Shown here: in pieces, positions 1 through 9,143 of the stretch
Layout of the letters: every line of letters starts with the position of its first letter
Position numbering within the stretch: position 1 is the first letter of the stretch
From: Hyphomicrobiales bacterium
GTDB taxonomy: Bacteria; Pseudomonadota; Alphaproteobacteria; Rhizobiales; Beijerinckiaceae
DNA length: 48,011 nt
NCBI GenBank assembly: GCA_028868735.1
Contig: JAGWTW010000015.1
Location: 1 to 48,011, forward strand
Reading direction: 5' to 3'
Translations under genes and position numbers: made by a program
Notes under the pieces: model-generated
Database searches by the model: none
The model's input: only the letters and a program-made list of their open reading frames with translations
What the model was told of the DNA's origin: nothing

Positions 1-1
1 C

Positions 2-388
2 ATTGTCAGAAGTTTCGAAATCGCCGCCGAACGCTGCGAGGATCTCGCGCCGGCGGTCTACGCGCGACTGTTCCGCGAACTGCCGCAGGTGCAGCCCCTG
101 TTCAGGAAGGATTCCGAACTCGTGCGCGGCGAAATGCTCGCGCGCACCATCGACGCGCTCCTCGATTACGTCGGCGACCGCGCTTATGGCCAGTTCTTCA
201 TCTCGTCCGAGGCGATCAATCACACGGGCTACGAAGTCGCTCCCGAAACCTTCGTGCAATTCTTCCGCATCGTGTCGGAAGCGTTGCGCGATGTCGTCGG
301 CGCGGACTGGACGTCGGATATGACGAAGGCCTGGCGCGATTTGCTCGACGACATATCGACCCGCGTCCGTGAAGCAGCGCCTGTGTGA
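2..388 (+). CDS. Globin-family protein, 5' end cut off by window
   Basis: The reading frame is open from base 2 and ends with TGA at 386-388, so the N-terminus lies before the window. The visible 128 residues begin IVRSFEIAAERCEDLAPAVY and go on to LFRELPQVQPLF, which fits helices A to C of a single-domain bacterial globin (helix A, then the phenylalanine-rich CD corner). The C-terminal half, including ALRDVVGADWTSDMTKAWRD, fits helices G and H. A GTG at 89 opens a shorter frame but would remove the first helices, so it is not the real start. By family it would bind haem and sense or detoxify O2 or NO; the function is inferred from the fold only. It ends 7 bp before the glutathione peroxidase start, so the two are probably co-transcribed. 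Confidence 0.7.
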   Translation: MVRSFEIAAERCEDLAPAVYARLFRELPQVQPLFRKDSELVRGEMLARTIDALLDYVGDRAYGQFFISSEAINHTGYEVAPETFVQFFRIVSEALRDVVGADWTSDMTKAWRDLLDDISTRVREAAPV

Positions 389-395
389 GGAAGCC

Positions 396-878
396 ATGAC
401 CAGCATCTACGATTTCACCGCCGATACGCTCGACGGCAAGCCGCAGAAACTGAGCGCCTACGAAGGCAAGGCGTTGCTCGTCGTCAACACGGCGAGCAAA
501 TGCGGCTTCACGCCGCAATATGCGGGCCTCGAAAAGCTGCACGAGGATTTGAAGGCGCGCGGGTTCGAGGTTCTCGGCTTTCCCTGCAACCAGTTCGGCG
601 CGCAGGAGCCGGGCGACGCGGAAGAGATCAAGAATTTCTGCTCGCTCACCTACGACGTGTCCTTCCCGATGTTCGCGAAGGTCGACGTCAACGGCGCGAA
701 CACGCACCCGCTTTTCGCCTGGCTGAAGACGGCGAAACCCGGCCTGCTCGGCTCCGAAGGCGTCAAATGGAACTTCACCAAGTTCCTGATCGACCGCGCG
801 GGACAACCGGTCGCGCGCTACGCCCCGCAGGTGAAGCCGGAGGACCTGCGCGCCGATATCGAGAAGGTTCTCGGATAG
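396..878 (+). CDS. Glutathione peroxidase (thiol peroxidase family)
   Basis: A 160-residue protein of the thioredoxin-fold glutathione peroxidase family, which reduces H2O2 and organic hydroperoxides using glutathione or thioredoxin. Visible signatures are the active-site segment NTASKCGFTPQ with peroxidatic Cys36, FPCNQFGAQEPG with Cys64 and the catalytic Gln66, and WNFTKFL with the catalytic Trp and Asn. It is a Cys, not a selenocysteine, enzyme. The ATG at 396 is preceded by GAGGAAG at good spacing; an in-frame start at 369 would run into the globin gene and add residues not found in the family. It directly follows the globin gene, suggesting a small oxidative/nitrosative stress operon. 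Confidence 0.92.
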   Translation: MTSIYDFTADTLDGKPQKLSAYEGKALLVVNTASKCGFTPQYAGLEKLHEDLKARGFEVLGFPCNQFGAQEPGDAEEIKNFCSLTYDVSFPMFAKVDVNGANTHPLFAWLKTAKPGLLGSEGVKWNFTKFLIDRAGQPVARYAPQVKPEDLRADIEKVLG

Positions 879-984
879 CGGACGCGCTTCGTCGGTCCCG
901 AAGCCGGGATCGCTCTGTGCCAATGGCAGTTTTCCCGCGGTATCGGAAATGCGAAGGATCGACCGAAGGCGGACATCGCTCTCG

Positions 985-1212
985 CCGTCATGGCCGGGCT
1001 TGTCCCGGCCATCCACGCCGAACGATTGCAGATCGTCTCGCCGCCTATGGACTGTCATGCCCGCGAAAGCGGGCATCCAGTTCCCCGAGCGCGGCAGGAC
1101 ATGGGAACTGGATTCCCGCTTTCGCGGGAATGACACGGCGCGATTGCGGCCGAAATCATACGCCGCTTCAGACGGCACGGCGTGGATGGCCGGGACAAGC
1201 CCGGCCATGACG
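985..1212. repeat. Cluster of palindromic intergenic repeats (REP-like)
   Basis: The 396-bp gap between the peroxidase and the MAPEG gene holds no gene but four palindromes. The unit at about 986-1017 has the arms GGCCGGG and TCCCGGCC around a short loop, and it recurs inverted at 1181-1212. Between them are a stem with GAAA loop (ATGCCCGC and GCGGGCAT, 1057-1076) and a stem ATTCCCGC/GCGGGAAT (1112-1131). The same motifs recur at 22.0-22.3 kb and 36.8 kb. Such elements are widespread in Hyphomicrobiales genomes; between convergent genes they may also act as bidirectional transcription terminators (inference). Confidence 0.8.
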
Positions 1213-1274
1213 CTGTTTTTTCGCGTGTCGTCGAACGACCGCTCCCCGCCCTCTGCAGCTGTTCCGGACGTCGG

Positions 1275-1667
1275 CTAACCGGCGATCAGCGCCTTCGCGA
1301 TCCCGATCAGCGATCCGACGACGAGCACGCCGGTCGCGCTCGCCTGAATCGCGAAGCCCGGCCCGCGCTTCTCCGCCGCGCCCGCATAGGTCAGCACATA
1401 GATGACGCGGCCCACGATCCACACGAGGCCGACGAGCGCCGCCCATTTGTCGCCGACGTAGAAGGCGAACAGCCAGAGCGCCGGCAGGTAGATCGGCATC
1501 CATTCCGCCATGTTCTGGTGGGCGCGGAAGATGCGTTCGAAATTCGGATCGCCGGTCGTCGCCGGCGCCTTGATCTTGTAGGTTCCGCGCGCCTTTCCAA
1601 CGCGAAGGCTCGCCCAGAACAGGACGAGGATCGAGGCGATCGTCACGAGCGCGGTCAAATTCGGCAT
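1275..1667 (-). CDS. MAPEG family membrane protein
   Basis: A 130-residue membrane protein of the MAPEG family (membrane-associated proteins in eicosanoid and glutathione metabolism). Four hydrophobic segments can be seen, at about residues 3-20, 55-72, 76-93 and 108-127. The family signature lies in FERIFRAHQNMAEWMPIYLP (residues 43-62): the FxRxxRAHxNxxE pattern that contacts glutathione in characterised members. A bacterial member could be a microsomal-type glutathione transferase, but the substrate is unknown. It is the last gene of a minus-strand operon, starting 10 bp after the queC stop codon, and ends near the palindromic repeat cluster. Confidence 0.85.
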   Translation of the reverse strand: MPNLTALVTIASILVLFWASLRVGKARGTYKIKAPATTGDPNFERIFRAHQNMAEWMPIYLPALWLFAFYVGDKWAALVGLVWIVGRVIYVLTYAGAAEKRGPGFAIQASATGVLVVGSLIGIAKALIAG

Positions 1668-1677
1668 GTGCTTCCCT

Positions 1678-2370
1678 TCAGCCCGATTTCCATTTCGAAA
1701 AGCCTTCCGCGCGCAGCCTGCACGCGGGGCATTGTCCGCAGCCGCGGCCCCATGCGTGCAGCGCGCCGCGCTCGCCGAGATAGCAGGTGTGCGTGTCTTC
1801 GACGATCACATTCACGAGAGCCTCGCCGCCGGTCGCTTGCGCGAGCGCCCAGGTCGCGGCCTTGGTCTTCCACATCAGCGGCGTTTCCAGCACGAAGCGG
1901 CTTTCCATGCCGATGTTGAGCGCCACCTGCATCGCCTTGATCGCGTCGTCGCGGCAGTCCGGATAGCCGGAGAAATCGGTTTCGCACATGCCGCCGACGA
2001 TGCGCGTGAGGCCGCGTCTGTAGGCGAGCGCGGCGGCGAAGGCCAGAAAGATCAGATTGCGGCCGGGCACGAACGTATTCGGCAACCCTTTTTCGTCGGC
2101 GACGATTTCGATCTCGCGCGTCATCGCCGTGTCGGAAATCGCGCCTAGCGCGGAAAGGTCGAGCGTATGGTCGTCCCCGAGGCTTCGGCGCCACGCCGGC
2201 TTCATCGCCGCGAGCTTTTCGCGCAGGATCGCGCGCTGGTCGAGTTCGATCGCGTGGCGCTGGCCATAGGAAAAGCCGATCGTCTCGACTCGCTCGCAGC
2301 GATCGAGAGCCCAGGCGAGGCAGGTCGTCGAATCCTGCCCGCCGGAAAAGAGAACGAGCGCGGCGGTCAT
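1678..2370 (-). CDS. queC: 7-cyano-7-deazaguanine synthase (preQ0 synthase)
   Basis: A 230-residue ATP-dependent enzyme that turns 7-carboxy-7-deazaguanine and ammonia into preQ0, the precursor of queuosine in tRNA. The N-terminal PP-loop [15 protein letters not shown] (residues 7-21) binds [16 protein letters not shown] follows as in other QueC proteins, and the C-terminus carries the zinc-binding cysteines in CYLGERG and GCGQCPAC. Length and motifs match full-length QueC. It starts 10 bp after nudC and ends 10 bp before the MAPEG gene, so the three form an operon. No other queuosine gene is present in the window. Confidence 0.96.
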   Translation of the reverse strand: MTAALVLFSGGQDSTTCLAWALDRCERVETIGFSYGQRHAIELDQRAILREKLAAMKPAWRRSLGDDHTLDLSALGAISDTAMTREIEIVADEKGLPNTFVPGRNLIFLAFAAALAYRRGLTRIVGGMCETDFSGYPDCRDDAIKAMQVALNIGMESRFVLETPLMWKTKAATWALAQATGGEALVNVIVEDTHTCYLGERGALHAWGRGCGQCPACRLRAEGFSKWKSG

Positions 2371-2380
2371 CGCGGGCGCG

Positions 2381-3364
2381 TCACGAAACCTCGCCCCGCG
2401 CCCAGGCGGCGATGAGGTGATGCGCGATCGCGAGTTTCGGCGGACAGAAGAATCCCTCGAGCTTGCCGTCGACGAGCTTCAGCGCCTCCTCGCGCGAAAA
2501 CCAGCGCGCATCGTCGAGCTCCGTGCGGTCGATCGTGATCTTCTCGTCCTCGGCTTCGGCGAGCGCGCCGATCATCAGCGAACAGGGGAACGGCCAGGGC
2601 TGCGAAGCGAGATAGCTCACACGCCCGCAGGGCACGCCGGATTCCTCCTTGATCTCGCGGCGCACGGCGTCCTCCAGCGTTTCGCCGCCTTCGACGAAGC
2701 CCGCGAGCGCCGAATACATGCCCTTGGGAAAGCGCGGCTGGCGGCCGAGCAGGCATTTCTCGCCGGAGACGGCGAGCATGATGACGACGGGATCGGTGCG
2801 CGGAAAATGCTCCGCCTTGCAATGCGGGCAGGTGCGTTTCCAGCCGGCGGCGCCGACGTCGGTCGGCGTTCCGCAATTGGAGCAGAAGCGATGGCGCGAA
2901 TGCCAGTACATCAGCGACTTCGCCTGCGCGAGGCGGCCGGCGATCTTTTCCGACACCATGCCCTGCATCAGCATGGAGCGCAGATCGGTGCGCACTTCCG
3001 CGCTCTTGCCCGCCGCCGGCGCCTCGTTCCTGTAGATGCGCTGCAATTGCTCGGTCGTCGGCCCGAGATCCTGCGGCGCGTCTTCCAGCAGCGTCGCGAA
3101 AACGCCGCCGACGCCGTCGTGGCCGAGAAATGCGGTCTCGCGCGCGGCGCCTCTCGCGGCCGCCTCGGCGAATGTGAAGAGCGAACGATAGCCGTCGCTG
3201 TCGCGTTCGAGCACGACATTGTCGCCGGCGAGGACGAAAGTGCGCGCCTCCGGGTCGCGCCGCTGCGCCTCGACATAGGCCGGATCGTCGCGCTTGTCCG
3301 ACTGCCGGTCGAGATCGTTGCCGGAATAGCCGGTTCGTGCCGAGAGTTCCTTGCGCGCCGCCAT
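2381..3364 (-). CDS. nudC: NAD+ diphosphatase / NAD-capped RNA hydrolase
   Basis: A 327-residue NudC-type Nudix hydrolase that cleaves NADH (or the NAD cap of RNA) to NMN(H) and AMP. An N-terminal domain of about 150 residues is followed by a zinc ribbon (CSNCGTP and [11 protein letters not shown]), then the Nudix box with core REIKEESG, and the diagnostic [11 protein letters not shown] motif that separates NudC from other Nudix enzymes. The ATG at 3364 was chosen because the open frame upstream of it runs through low-complexity Arg/Ala sequence that overlaps the divergent transglycosylase gene. It is first in the nudC-queC-MAPEG operon. Confidence 0.93.
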   Translation of the reverse strand: MAARKELSARTGYSGNDLDRQSDKRDDPAYVEAQRRDPEARTFVLAGDNVVLERDSDGYRSLFTFAEAAARGAARETAFLGHDGVGGVFATLLEDAPQDLGPTTEQLQRIYRNEAPAAGKSAEVRTDLRSMLMQGMVSEKIAGRLAQAKSLMYWHSRHRFCSNCGTPTDVGAAGWKRTCPHCKAEHFPRTDPVVIMLAVSGEKCLLGRQPRFPKGMYSALAGFVEGGETLEDAVRREIKEESGVPCGRVSYLASQPWPFPCSLMIGALAEAEDEKITIDRTELDDARWFSREEALKLVDGKLEGFFCPPKLAIAHHLIAAWARGEVS

Positions 3365-3488
3365 ATCAGTCCTTTCCGCTTGTCGGGCCGGACAATAGCG
3401 GGGGCGGGGGCGGCGCGCATCCCCTTCCGCGCGACGGGTCGACGCCGGCGGGCTTAGCGGCCAGCCGCAATTCGTGCAGGATGCGCGC

Positions 3489-4664
3489 ATGCGAATCTTC
3501 GGATGCCTGCTCTTTCTCGTCGCCCTTTGCGCGCCCGCCCGCGCGCTCTCCGGCGATCCCGCCTTCGACGCCTTCGTCGCCTCGGCCTGGGCGCCTGCGA
3601 AGGCGGCCGGCGTCTCCCGCGAAACCTTCGAGCGCGCGACGGCGGGTCTCGCGCCCGATCCCGCCATCCGCGCCCGGCCGGCGCAGCAGGGCGAGTTCTC
3701 CCTGGCGATCCACGATTATCTCGCGCAGGTCGTATCGCCCGCGCGCGTCGCGCTCGGGCGGTCGAAAGCGGCGGCGCTTTCCCCCGAGCTGACCAATATC
3801 GAAAAGCGCTTCGGCGCGCCCGCCGACATCTGCGTGGCGATCTGGGGCGTCGAAAGCAATTTCGGCGGCGGCGCCGGCCACGCCGACGTGCTGCGTTCAT
3901 TCGCCACGCTCGCAGCGCGTGGCGAACGCGTCGACACGTTCCGCGACGAATTCGTCGCCGGTCTCGTCATGCTGGAAAAGGGCTACGCGCGCCGGGAAAA
4001 TCTCGTCGGCTCCTGGGCGGGCGCGATGGGCGAGCCCCAGTTCCTGCCGTCCGCCTATCTGAAATATGCGGTCGCCTATGCCGGCGACGGGCCGGCCGAC
4101 ATCTGGCGGTCTGCGCCCGATTCGCTCGCCTCGATTGCGCGCTTCATGCACGAATCGGGCTGGAACCCGGCGCTTCCGGCCGTGATGGAGGTGACGATCC
4201 CGGCGAATTTCGACTGGAAGCCGATCGATCTCGACCTCGCCCGATGGGCGCGCCTCGGCTTCCGGCGCGCCGACGGCCGCGCCCTGCCCGCTGCCGGCGC
4301 GGCGAGCCTGTTCCTGCCCGAGGGCGCCGGGGGGCCGGCTTTCCTCCTCACCGAAAACTGGGAAGTCATCCGGCAGTACAACACCTCCGATTCCTACGCA
4401 CTGTCGGTCGCGCTGCTCGCCGACCGCATCGGCGGCTCGAACGGCCTGAAGAAGGCCTGGCCGAAGGCGCTTCCGCGCATGTCGGTGTCGCAACGCGCGC
4501 AGGCGCAGCGGCTTTTGATGGCGAAAGGGCTGTACAATGGCGCGACCGACGGCAAGGTCGGCCGCGGCACGCGCAACGCGGTTCATGAATTTCAGCTTGC
4601 CGCGGGCATGCTGCCCGCCGACGGTTTTCTGACGCCGCAGGTCTTGCAGCGACTGCAGGAATAG
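3489..4664 (+). CDS. Lytic murein transglycosylase with peptidoglycan-binding domain
   Basis: A 391-residue exported lytic transglycosylase of the MltB (GH103) type, which cuts the MurNAc-GlcNAc bond of peptidoglycan to give a 1,6-anhydro end. Residues 1-20 are a signal peptide ending ARAL. The catalytic segment AIWGVESNFGGGAG contains the general acid Glu122, and MGEPQFLPSAYLKYAVAYAG is the usual MltB substrate-binding block. Residues about 335-391 form a PG_binding_1 domain (QRLLMAKGLYNG, TRNAVHEFQ). The ATG at 3489 is preferred over a GTG at 3474 because it begins the signal peptide directly. It is divergent from nudC with a gap of about 125 bp. Confidence 0.93.
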   Translation: MRIFGCLLFLVALCAPARALSGDPAFDAFVASAWAPAKAAGVSRETFERATAGLAPDPAIRARPAQQGEFSLAIHDYLAQVVSPARVALGRSKAAALSPELTNIEKRFGAPADICVAIWGVESNFGGGAGHADVLRSFATLAARGERVDTFRDEFVAGLVMLEKGYARRENLVGSWAGAMGEPQFLPSAYLKYAVAYAGDGPADIWRSAPDSLASIARFMHESGWNPALPAVMEVTIPANFDWKPIDLDLARWARLGFRRADGRALPAAGAASLFLPEGAGGPAFLLTENWEVIRQYNTSDSYALSVALLADRIGGSNGLKKAWPKALPRMSVSQRAQAQRLLMAKGLYNGATDGKVGRGTRNAVHEFQLAAGMLPADGFLTPQVLQRLQE

Positions 4665-4702
4665 CGCCGCCGCCGCTCTCTCGCCCCCAGGATCAATTCC
4701 CC

Positions 4703-5506
4703 ATGCAATTCGTCGAGATCGAAAAGAACCTCGGACCCGAAGGCCGCGTCGCCGTCGTGCGCTTCGATCGCGGCGACAGAATCAACGCGCTCTCCCCGCA
4801 GGCGATGCGCGAATTGCGTGCGGCTGCGCAGAGCTTCGAGGACGATCACGCAACCTCCGTCGTTGTTCTGACCGGCAACGCCTACGGCTTTTCGGCGGGC
4901 TTCGATCTGCGCGACGCCGAGGGCGCCGAGCGCGGAAAACTCGGGCTCGCCGCGAGACGCGCCGCGCTCATGGTCGGCCCGCGCATGTGCCGCGCCTGGT
5001 ACGAGATGGAGCAGGTGACGATCTGCGCCGTCGAGGGTCATTGCGTCGGCGGCGGCGCCGCGCTCGCCGTATCGCTCGACTTTCGCTTCTGCGGACGCAA
5101 CGCGCATTTCCGCATTCCCGAGGTCGAACTCGGCATGAACATGAGCTGGGGCTCCGTGCCGCGCATTCTCCAGTTGATCGGCCCGGCGCGCACCAAGCAG
5201 GCGGTGATCCTGGCCTCCGACCGCATATCGGCGCCCGAGGCGGAACGCTGGGGTCTGGTCGAACGGGTGACGGAAGATCACGAGGCGTTTACGGCCGCCT
5301 TCGCCTTCGCCGAAAGGATCGCCGCCCAGCCGCCGATCCCGACCATGATGACGAAGACGACCGTCAACCGGCTCGCCGGCGCGCTCGACGATCTTGCGAG
5401 CCACATGGACCGCGACCAGTTCGCGCTGACGAATCTTTCGGAGGATCACGCCGAAGGCGTCGCGGCCTTCCTCGGCCGACGCAAACCGCGGTTCAGGGGG
5501 CGCTGA
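4703..5506 (+). CDS. Enoyl-CoA hydratase/isomerase family protein, one catalytic Glu missing
   Basis: A 267-residue crotonase-fold protein. The CoA-binding and oxyanion-hole segments are visible as GNAYGFSAGFDL (58-69) and EGHCVGGGAALAVSLDF (111-127). In true enoyl-CoA hydratases the second segment reads GGGCE; here the position of the first catalytic glutamate is Ala120, while the second is kept as Glu140 in RIPEVELGM. The protein may therefore be an isomerase or another crotonase rather than a hydratase; the substrate cannot be told from sequence. It stands alone between the transglycosylase and lysK genes, both on the same strand. Confidence 0.85.
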   Translation: MQFVEIEKNLGPEGRVAVVRFDRGDRINALSPQAMRELRAAAQSFEDDHATSVVVLTGNAYGFSAGFDLRDAEGAERGKLGLAARRAALMVGPRMCRAWYEMEQVTICAVEGHCVGGGAALAVSLDFRFCGRNAHFRIPEVELGMNMSWGSVPRILQLIGPARTKQAVILASDRISAPEAERWGLVERVTEDHEAFTAAFAFAERIAAQPPIPTMMTKTTVNRLAGALDDLASHMDRDQFALTNLSEDHAEGVAAFLGRRKPRFRGR

Positions 5507-5575
5507 AACGGGGTTTCCCTGCCTCGGCTCATGCTCTAGTGTCCGCGCCTTTCCCGCAAGAAAGGCAGAAAACCC

Positions 5576-7300
5576 ATGTCCGCGCCCTTTGCGCCCGACC
5601 TTGTCGAAGCCGCCCGCGTCTCGCAGGCCTGGCCGTTCGAGGAAGCGCGCAAACTCGTCGCGCGGCTCGAGAAACATCCCAAGGACGAGGTCTTGTTCGA
5701 GACGGGCTACGGCCCCTCCGGCCTGCCGCATATCGGCACCTTCGGCGAGGTCGCGCGCACGACCATGGTGCGCCGCGCCTTCGAGGTTCTGACGGACGGC
5801 AAGGTCAGGACGCGGCTCATCGCCTTTTCCGACGACATGGACGGCCTGCGCAAGGTCCCGGACAATGTGCCGAACAAGGACATGCTCGCGCAGGATCTCG
5901 GCAAGCCGCTGACGCAGGTGCGCGATCCGTTCGGCACGCATCCGAGCTTCGGCGAGCACAACAACGCGCGCCTGCGCGCCTTCCTCGACGCCTTCGGTTT
6001 CGAATACGAATTCGCGTCGTCCACGCAATATTACAAGAGCGGAAAATTCGACGCCGCGCTCCTGCACATGCTCGCGCGCTACGACGCGGTCATGAAGATC
6101 ATGCTGCCGACGTTCCGCGAGGAGCGCGCGGCGAGCTATTCGCCCTTCCTTCCCGTGCATCCGCGCACGGGCGTCGTCATGCAGGTCCCGCTCGAGGCGC
6201 ACGACGCGCAGAAGGGCACGATCGCCTGGAAGGATCCGCAGACGGGAGAGACTTTCGAGACGCCTGTGACGGGCGGTCATTGCAAGCTGCAATGGAAGCC
6301 CGACTGGGCGATGCGCTGGTATGCGCTGAAGGTCGACTACGAAATGGCGGGCAAGGACCTCATCGATTCGGTCAAATTGTCCGGCCAGATCGTGCGCGCG
6401 CTCGGCGGCGTTCCGCCAGAAGGCTTCAATTACGAACTCTTCCTGGACGAGAACGGTCAGAAGATTTCGAAGTCGAAGGGCAACGGTCTCACCATCGAGG
6501 AATGGTTGACCTACGCGAGCCCGGAAAGCCTCGCGCAATTCATGTTCCAGAAGCCGACGGCGGCCAAGCGTCTTTATTTCGACGTCATTCCGCGCACGGT
6601 CGACGACTATCTGACCTTCCTCGACGCCTATCCGCGCCAGCCCTGGAAGGAACGGCTCGGCAATCCCGTCTGGCACATTCATCAGGGCGAGCCGCCGCAA
6701 TCCGAAGTCCTGCATCACGCCGGCGAGGGCGCCGCGGCGGGTACGACGATCTCGTTCGCCATGCTGCTCAATCTCGCCGCCGTCGCCAACAGCGAGGACC
6801 CCGCCGTTCTCTGGGGCTTCTTGCGGCGCTATGCGCCGGGCGCCGCGCCTGAAAATCATCCGCGGCTCGACAGGCTCGTTGGTTATGCGGTCGCCTATTT
6901 CCGCGACTTCGTGCGGCTGAAGAAGACCTATCGCGCGCCGGACGAAGTCGAGCGCGGCGCCCTGCAGGGCGTGTCCGACATGCTCGCCTCGCTCGGAGAA
7001 AACGCCGGCGCCGAGGAAATCCAGTCGCATCTGTACGATGTCGCGCGAAAAATTCCGCGCTATCAGGATTTCAAGGCGAAGACCGCGACGCCCGAACGTC
7101 CCGGCGTGTCCAACGACTTTTTCTCCATGCTTTACAGGACGCTCTTGGGCGAGGAGCGCGGTCCGCGCTTCGGATCGTTCGCGGCGCTCTACGGCGTTCC
7201 AGAAACGCGCAAGCTGATCGCCGACGCGCTCGCCGGCGATCTCGTTCGCGCGCATGCGGCGTTTTTGAAGTCGCGCGGCGTGGAGAAGCCTGCGGCGTGA
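5576..7300 (+). CDS. lysK: Lysine--tRNA ligase, class I
   Basis: A 574-residue class I lysyl-tRNA synthetase. The HIGH-type motif is PHIGTF (HIG at 52-54) and the KMSKS-type motif is KISKSKGNG beginning at residue 296; both bind ATP in the Rossmann catalytic domain. The alpha-helical C-terminal anticodon cage follows. Class I LysRS is typical of archaea but is the normal enzyme in many alphaproteobacteria, so this is not evidence of recent transfer. The start ATG lies just after AAGAAAGGCAG. Two inverted repeat copies lie immediately downstream. Confidence 0.95.
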   Translation: MSAPFAPDLVEAARVSQAWPFEEARKLVARLEKHPKDEVLFETGYGPSGLPHIGTFGEVARTTMVRRAFEVLTDGKVRTRLIAFSDDMDGLRKVPDNVPNKDMLAQDLGKPLTQVRDPFGTHPSFGEHNNARLRAFLDAFGFEYEFASSTQYYKSGKFDAALLHMLARYDAVMKIMLPTFREERAASYSPFLPVHPRTGVVMQVPLEAHDAQKGTIAWKDPQTGETFETPVTGGHCKLQWKPDWAMRWYALKVDYEMAGKDLIDSVKLSGQIVRALGGVPPEGFNYELFLDENGQKISKSKGNGLTIEEWLTYASPESLAQFMFQKPTAAKRLYFDVIPRTVDDYLTFLDAYPRQPWKERLGNPVWHIHQGEPPQSEVLHHAGEGAAAGTTISFAMLLNLAAVANSEDPAVLWGFLRRYAPGAAPENHPRLDRLVGYAVAYFRDFVRLKKTYRAPDEVERGALQGVSDMLASLGENAGAEEIQSHLYDVARKIPRYQDFKAKTATPERPGVSNDFFSMLYRTLLGEERGPRFGSFAALYGVPETRKLIADALAGDLVRAHAAFLKSRGVEKPAA

Positions 7301-7305
7301 CAAAT

Positions 7306-7413
7306 CCTCATGCTGAGAAGCCGCCGGCGGCGGCGTCTCGAAGCATGCGTTGGAGGCGCGCGGCGCGGCCATCCTTCGAGACGCGATGCTGCGCATGGCT
7401 CCTCAGGATGAGG
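7306..7413. repeat. Inverted pair of about 43-bp intergenic repeats
   Basis: Two copies of one element face each other after lysK. The copy at 7306-7348, read on the minus strand, contains CTTCGAGACGCCG and ends CTCAGCATGAGG; the copy at 7370-7413 on the plus strand contains CTTCGAGACGCG and ends CTCAGGATGAGG. As RNA the pair would fold into a long hairpin and could stabilise or terminate the lysK transcript. The core CTTCGAGAC..CTCAGGATGAGG is familiar from Hyphomicrobiales genomes. Confidence 0.75.
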
Positions 7414-7472
7414 ATTTTGGAACCGCGTTGGGGAGCTGGCTCGAGCGCCGCGCACGCGGTTAGGATCGGTTC

Positions 7473-9143
7473 ATGAATATTCGCTTCGACCTTGTCGCGG
7501 GGCTTTCGATCGCCGGGCTTCTGCTGCCGGAATCGATCGCCTATTCCTCGATCGCCGGGCTTGCGCCGCAGCACGCGCTGTTCGCCGCGATCGTCGGCAT
7601 GTTCATTTACGCGGCGGCCGGCCGTTCGCAATTCGCAGTCGTCGCGCCGACATCGTCGTCCGCCGCCATCCTCGGCGCGGCGGTCGCGACGGTCGTGTCC
7701 GACACGGGCGCCGCGGATCGCGAAGCGCTCGCCTTCGGCGCGGTCTGCCTCACCGGCGTCTTCTTCCTCGTGGCCGGCGCCTTCCGTCTCGGCGCCTTGT
7801 CGAATTTCATCTCGCGGCCCGTGCTGCGCGGTTTCGCATTCGGCCTCGCGATCACCATCGTCTGCAAGCAATTGCCGGTCGTGCTCGCAGTCGGCGGCGT
7901 GTCCGGCAATCCCTTCCAGATCCTCTGGGCGCTCGCCGAAAAGCATGCGCAATGGAATTTGCCGAGCGCGGTCATGGGCGTCTCGGCGCTCGCTGCGCTG
8001 ATCGCGCTCAAGCGCTTTCCGGCGCTGCCGGCGGCTTTCGCCGTGCTGGCGGCCGGCGTCGCCATCGCCTATGGCATGGATCTCTCCGCGCAGGGCGTAA
8101 AGCTCGTCGGCGCGATCGACGTGACGCCGGACAGGCCCGGCCTGCCCAATCTCGACTGGCGCACGTGGACGCGCCTCGGCGAAGTGGCGGCGCCGCTCTT
8201 CCTCATCGTCTTCGCCGAATCCTGGGGCTCGATGCGCAATCTCGCGCTTCGCCACAACGAGACGCTCGATCCAAATCGCGAGCTGATCGCGCTCGGCCTC
8301 GCCAATCTGGGGTCCGGCCTCGTGCGCGGCATGCCGATCGGCGCAGGTTTCTCCGCTTCGTCCGCCAATGAAGCCGCGGGCGCGCGCACACGGGCGGCGG
8401 GCGTCGTCGGCGCCATCGCCATGATCGTCATGGTGGCGCTCGGCGGCGCGCTCATCGCGCGCATTCCGGAGCCCGTGCTTGCGGCCATCGTTATCGCCGC
8501 GCTCGCGCATGCGCTCGATCCCGCGCCGCTGATCCGGCTGTGGAAGATCGATCGCGATCAATATGTGGCGCTCGCCGCCGCGCTCGGCGTGATGATTTTC
8601 GGCGTCGTCGACGGCATGCTGCTCGCCGTCGCGCTGTCGGTCGCCTTCACCATCGAGCGGATGGCGCGGCCGAAGGTCGCGACCCTCGGCCGGTTGCGCG
8701 ATACGCACGATTTCGTCGATACGACAAATCCGGACGCGGTCGTCGATCCGAATATTCTCGTCGTGCGCCCCTCGCAGCCTCTGTTCTTCGCCAATGCGGA
8801 ACCGGTCTTCAACCAGATCGCCGCACAGATCGCGGCCGATCCGCAGGCGCGCGCGATCATTCTGAGCCTCGAGGAAACCAGCGCGCTCGATTCGACGGTG
8901 CTCGAGGCGCTGATGGAATTCGACAAGAGGCAGCAGGCGGCGGGCCGTACGCTCTACCTGGCGCGCGTGAAGGATTCGATCATCCATACGCTGGAGCGCG
9001 CCGGCGCCGACCGGCTCGCGAGCAAGGAATGCCGCCACTGGAGCGTGGCGGGCGCGTGGGACGAGGCGGTATTGAAACTTTCAGGCGAAAGCGGCGTCAC
9101 CGCCACGCAAACACCGGTTGCTCCATCTCCGCCACACGCGTGA
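7473..9143 (+). CDS. SulP family anion transporter with STAS domain
   Basis: A 556-residue SLC26/SulP transporter. The N-terminal block AGLLLPESIAYSSIAGLAP is the SulP signature of the first transmembrane helices; about ten to twelve hydrophobic segments follow up to about residue 400. A cytosolic STAS domain occupies roughly residues 425-530, including ILVVRPSQPLFFANAEPVF and DSTVLEALMEF. The substrate (sulfate, bicarbonate, other anions) cannot be read from the sequence. The 3' end overlaps the convergent Nudix gene by 47 bp. Confidence 0.92.
   Translation: MNIRFDLVAGLSIAGLLLPESIAYSSIAGLAPQHALFAAIVGMFIYAAAGRSQFAVVAPTSSSAAILGAAVATVVSDTGAADREALAFGAVCLTGVFFLVAGAFRLGALSNFISRPVLRGFAFGLAITIVCKQLPVVLAVGGVSGNPFQILWALAEKHAQWNLPSAVMGVSALAALIALKRFPALPAAFAVLAAGVAIAYGMDLSAQGVKLVGAIDVTPDRPGLPNLDWRTWTRLGEVAAPLFLIVFAESWGSMRNLALRHNETLDPNRELIALGLANLGSGLVRGMPIGAGFSASSANEAAGARTRAAGVVGAIAMIVMVALGGALIARIPEPVLAAIVIAALAHALDPAPLIRLWKIDRDQYVALAAALGVMIFGVVDGMLLAVALSVAFTIERMARPKVATLGRLRDTHDFVDTTNPDAVVDPNILVVRPSQPLFFANAEPVFNQIAAQIAADPQARAIILSLEETSALDSTVLEALMEFDKRQQAAGRTLYLARVKDSIIHTLERAGADRLASKECRHWSVAGAWDEAVLKLSGESGVTATQTPVAPSPPHA

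Noticed and set aside
985..1212. The repeat cluster as a CRISPR array
   Set aside because: Units are palindromic, irregularly spaced, in both orientations, and dispersed at other places; no cas genes.
4592..7396. A very long open frame on the minus strand across the crotonase and lysK genes
   Set aside because: It lies antisense to two well supported genes, is rich in Arg, Ala and Gly and shows no family motif; high GC content keeps stop codons rare.
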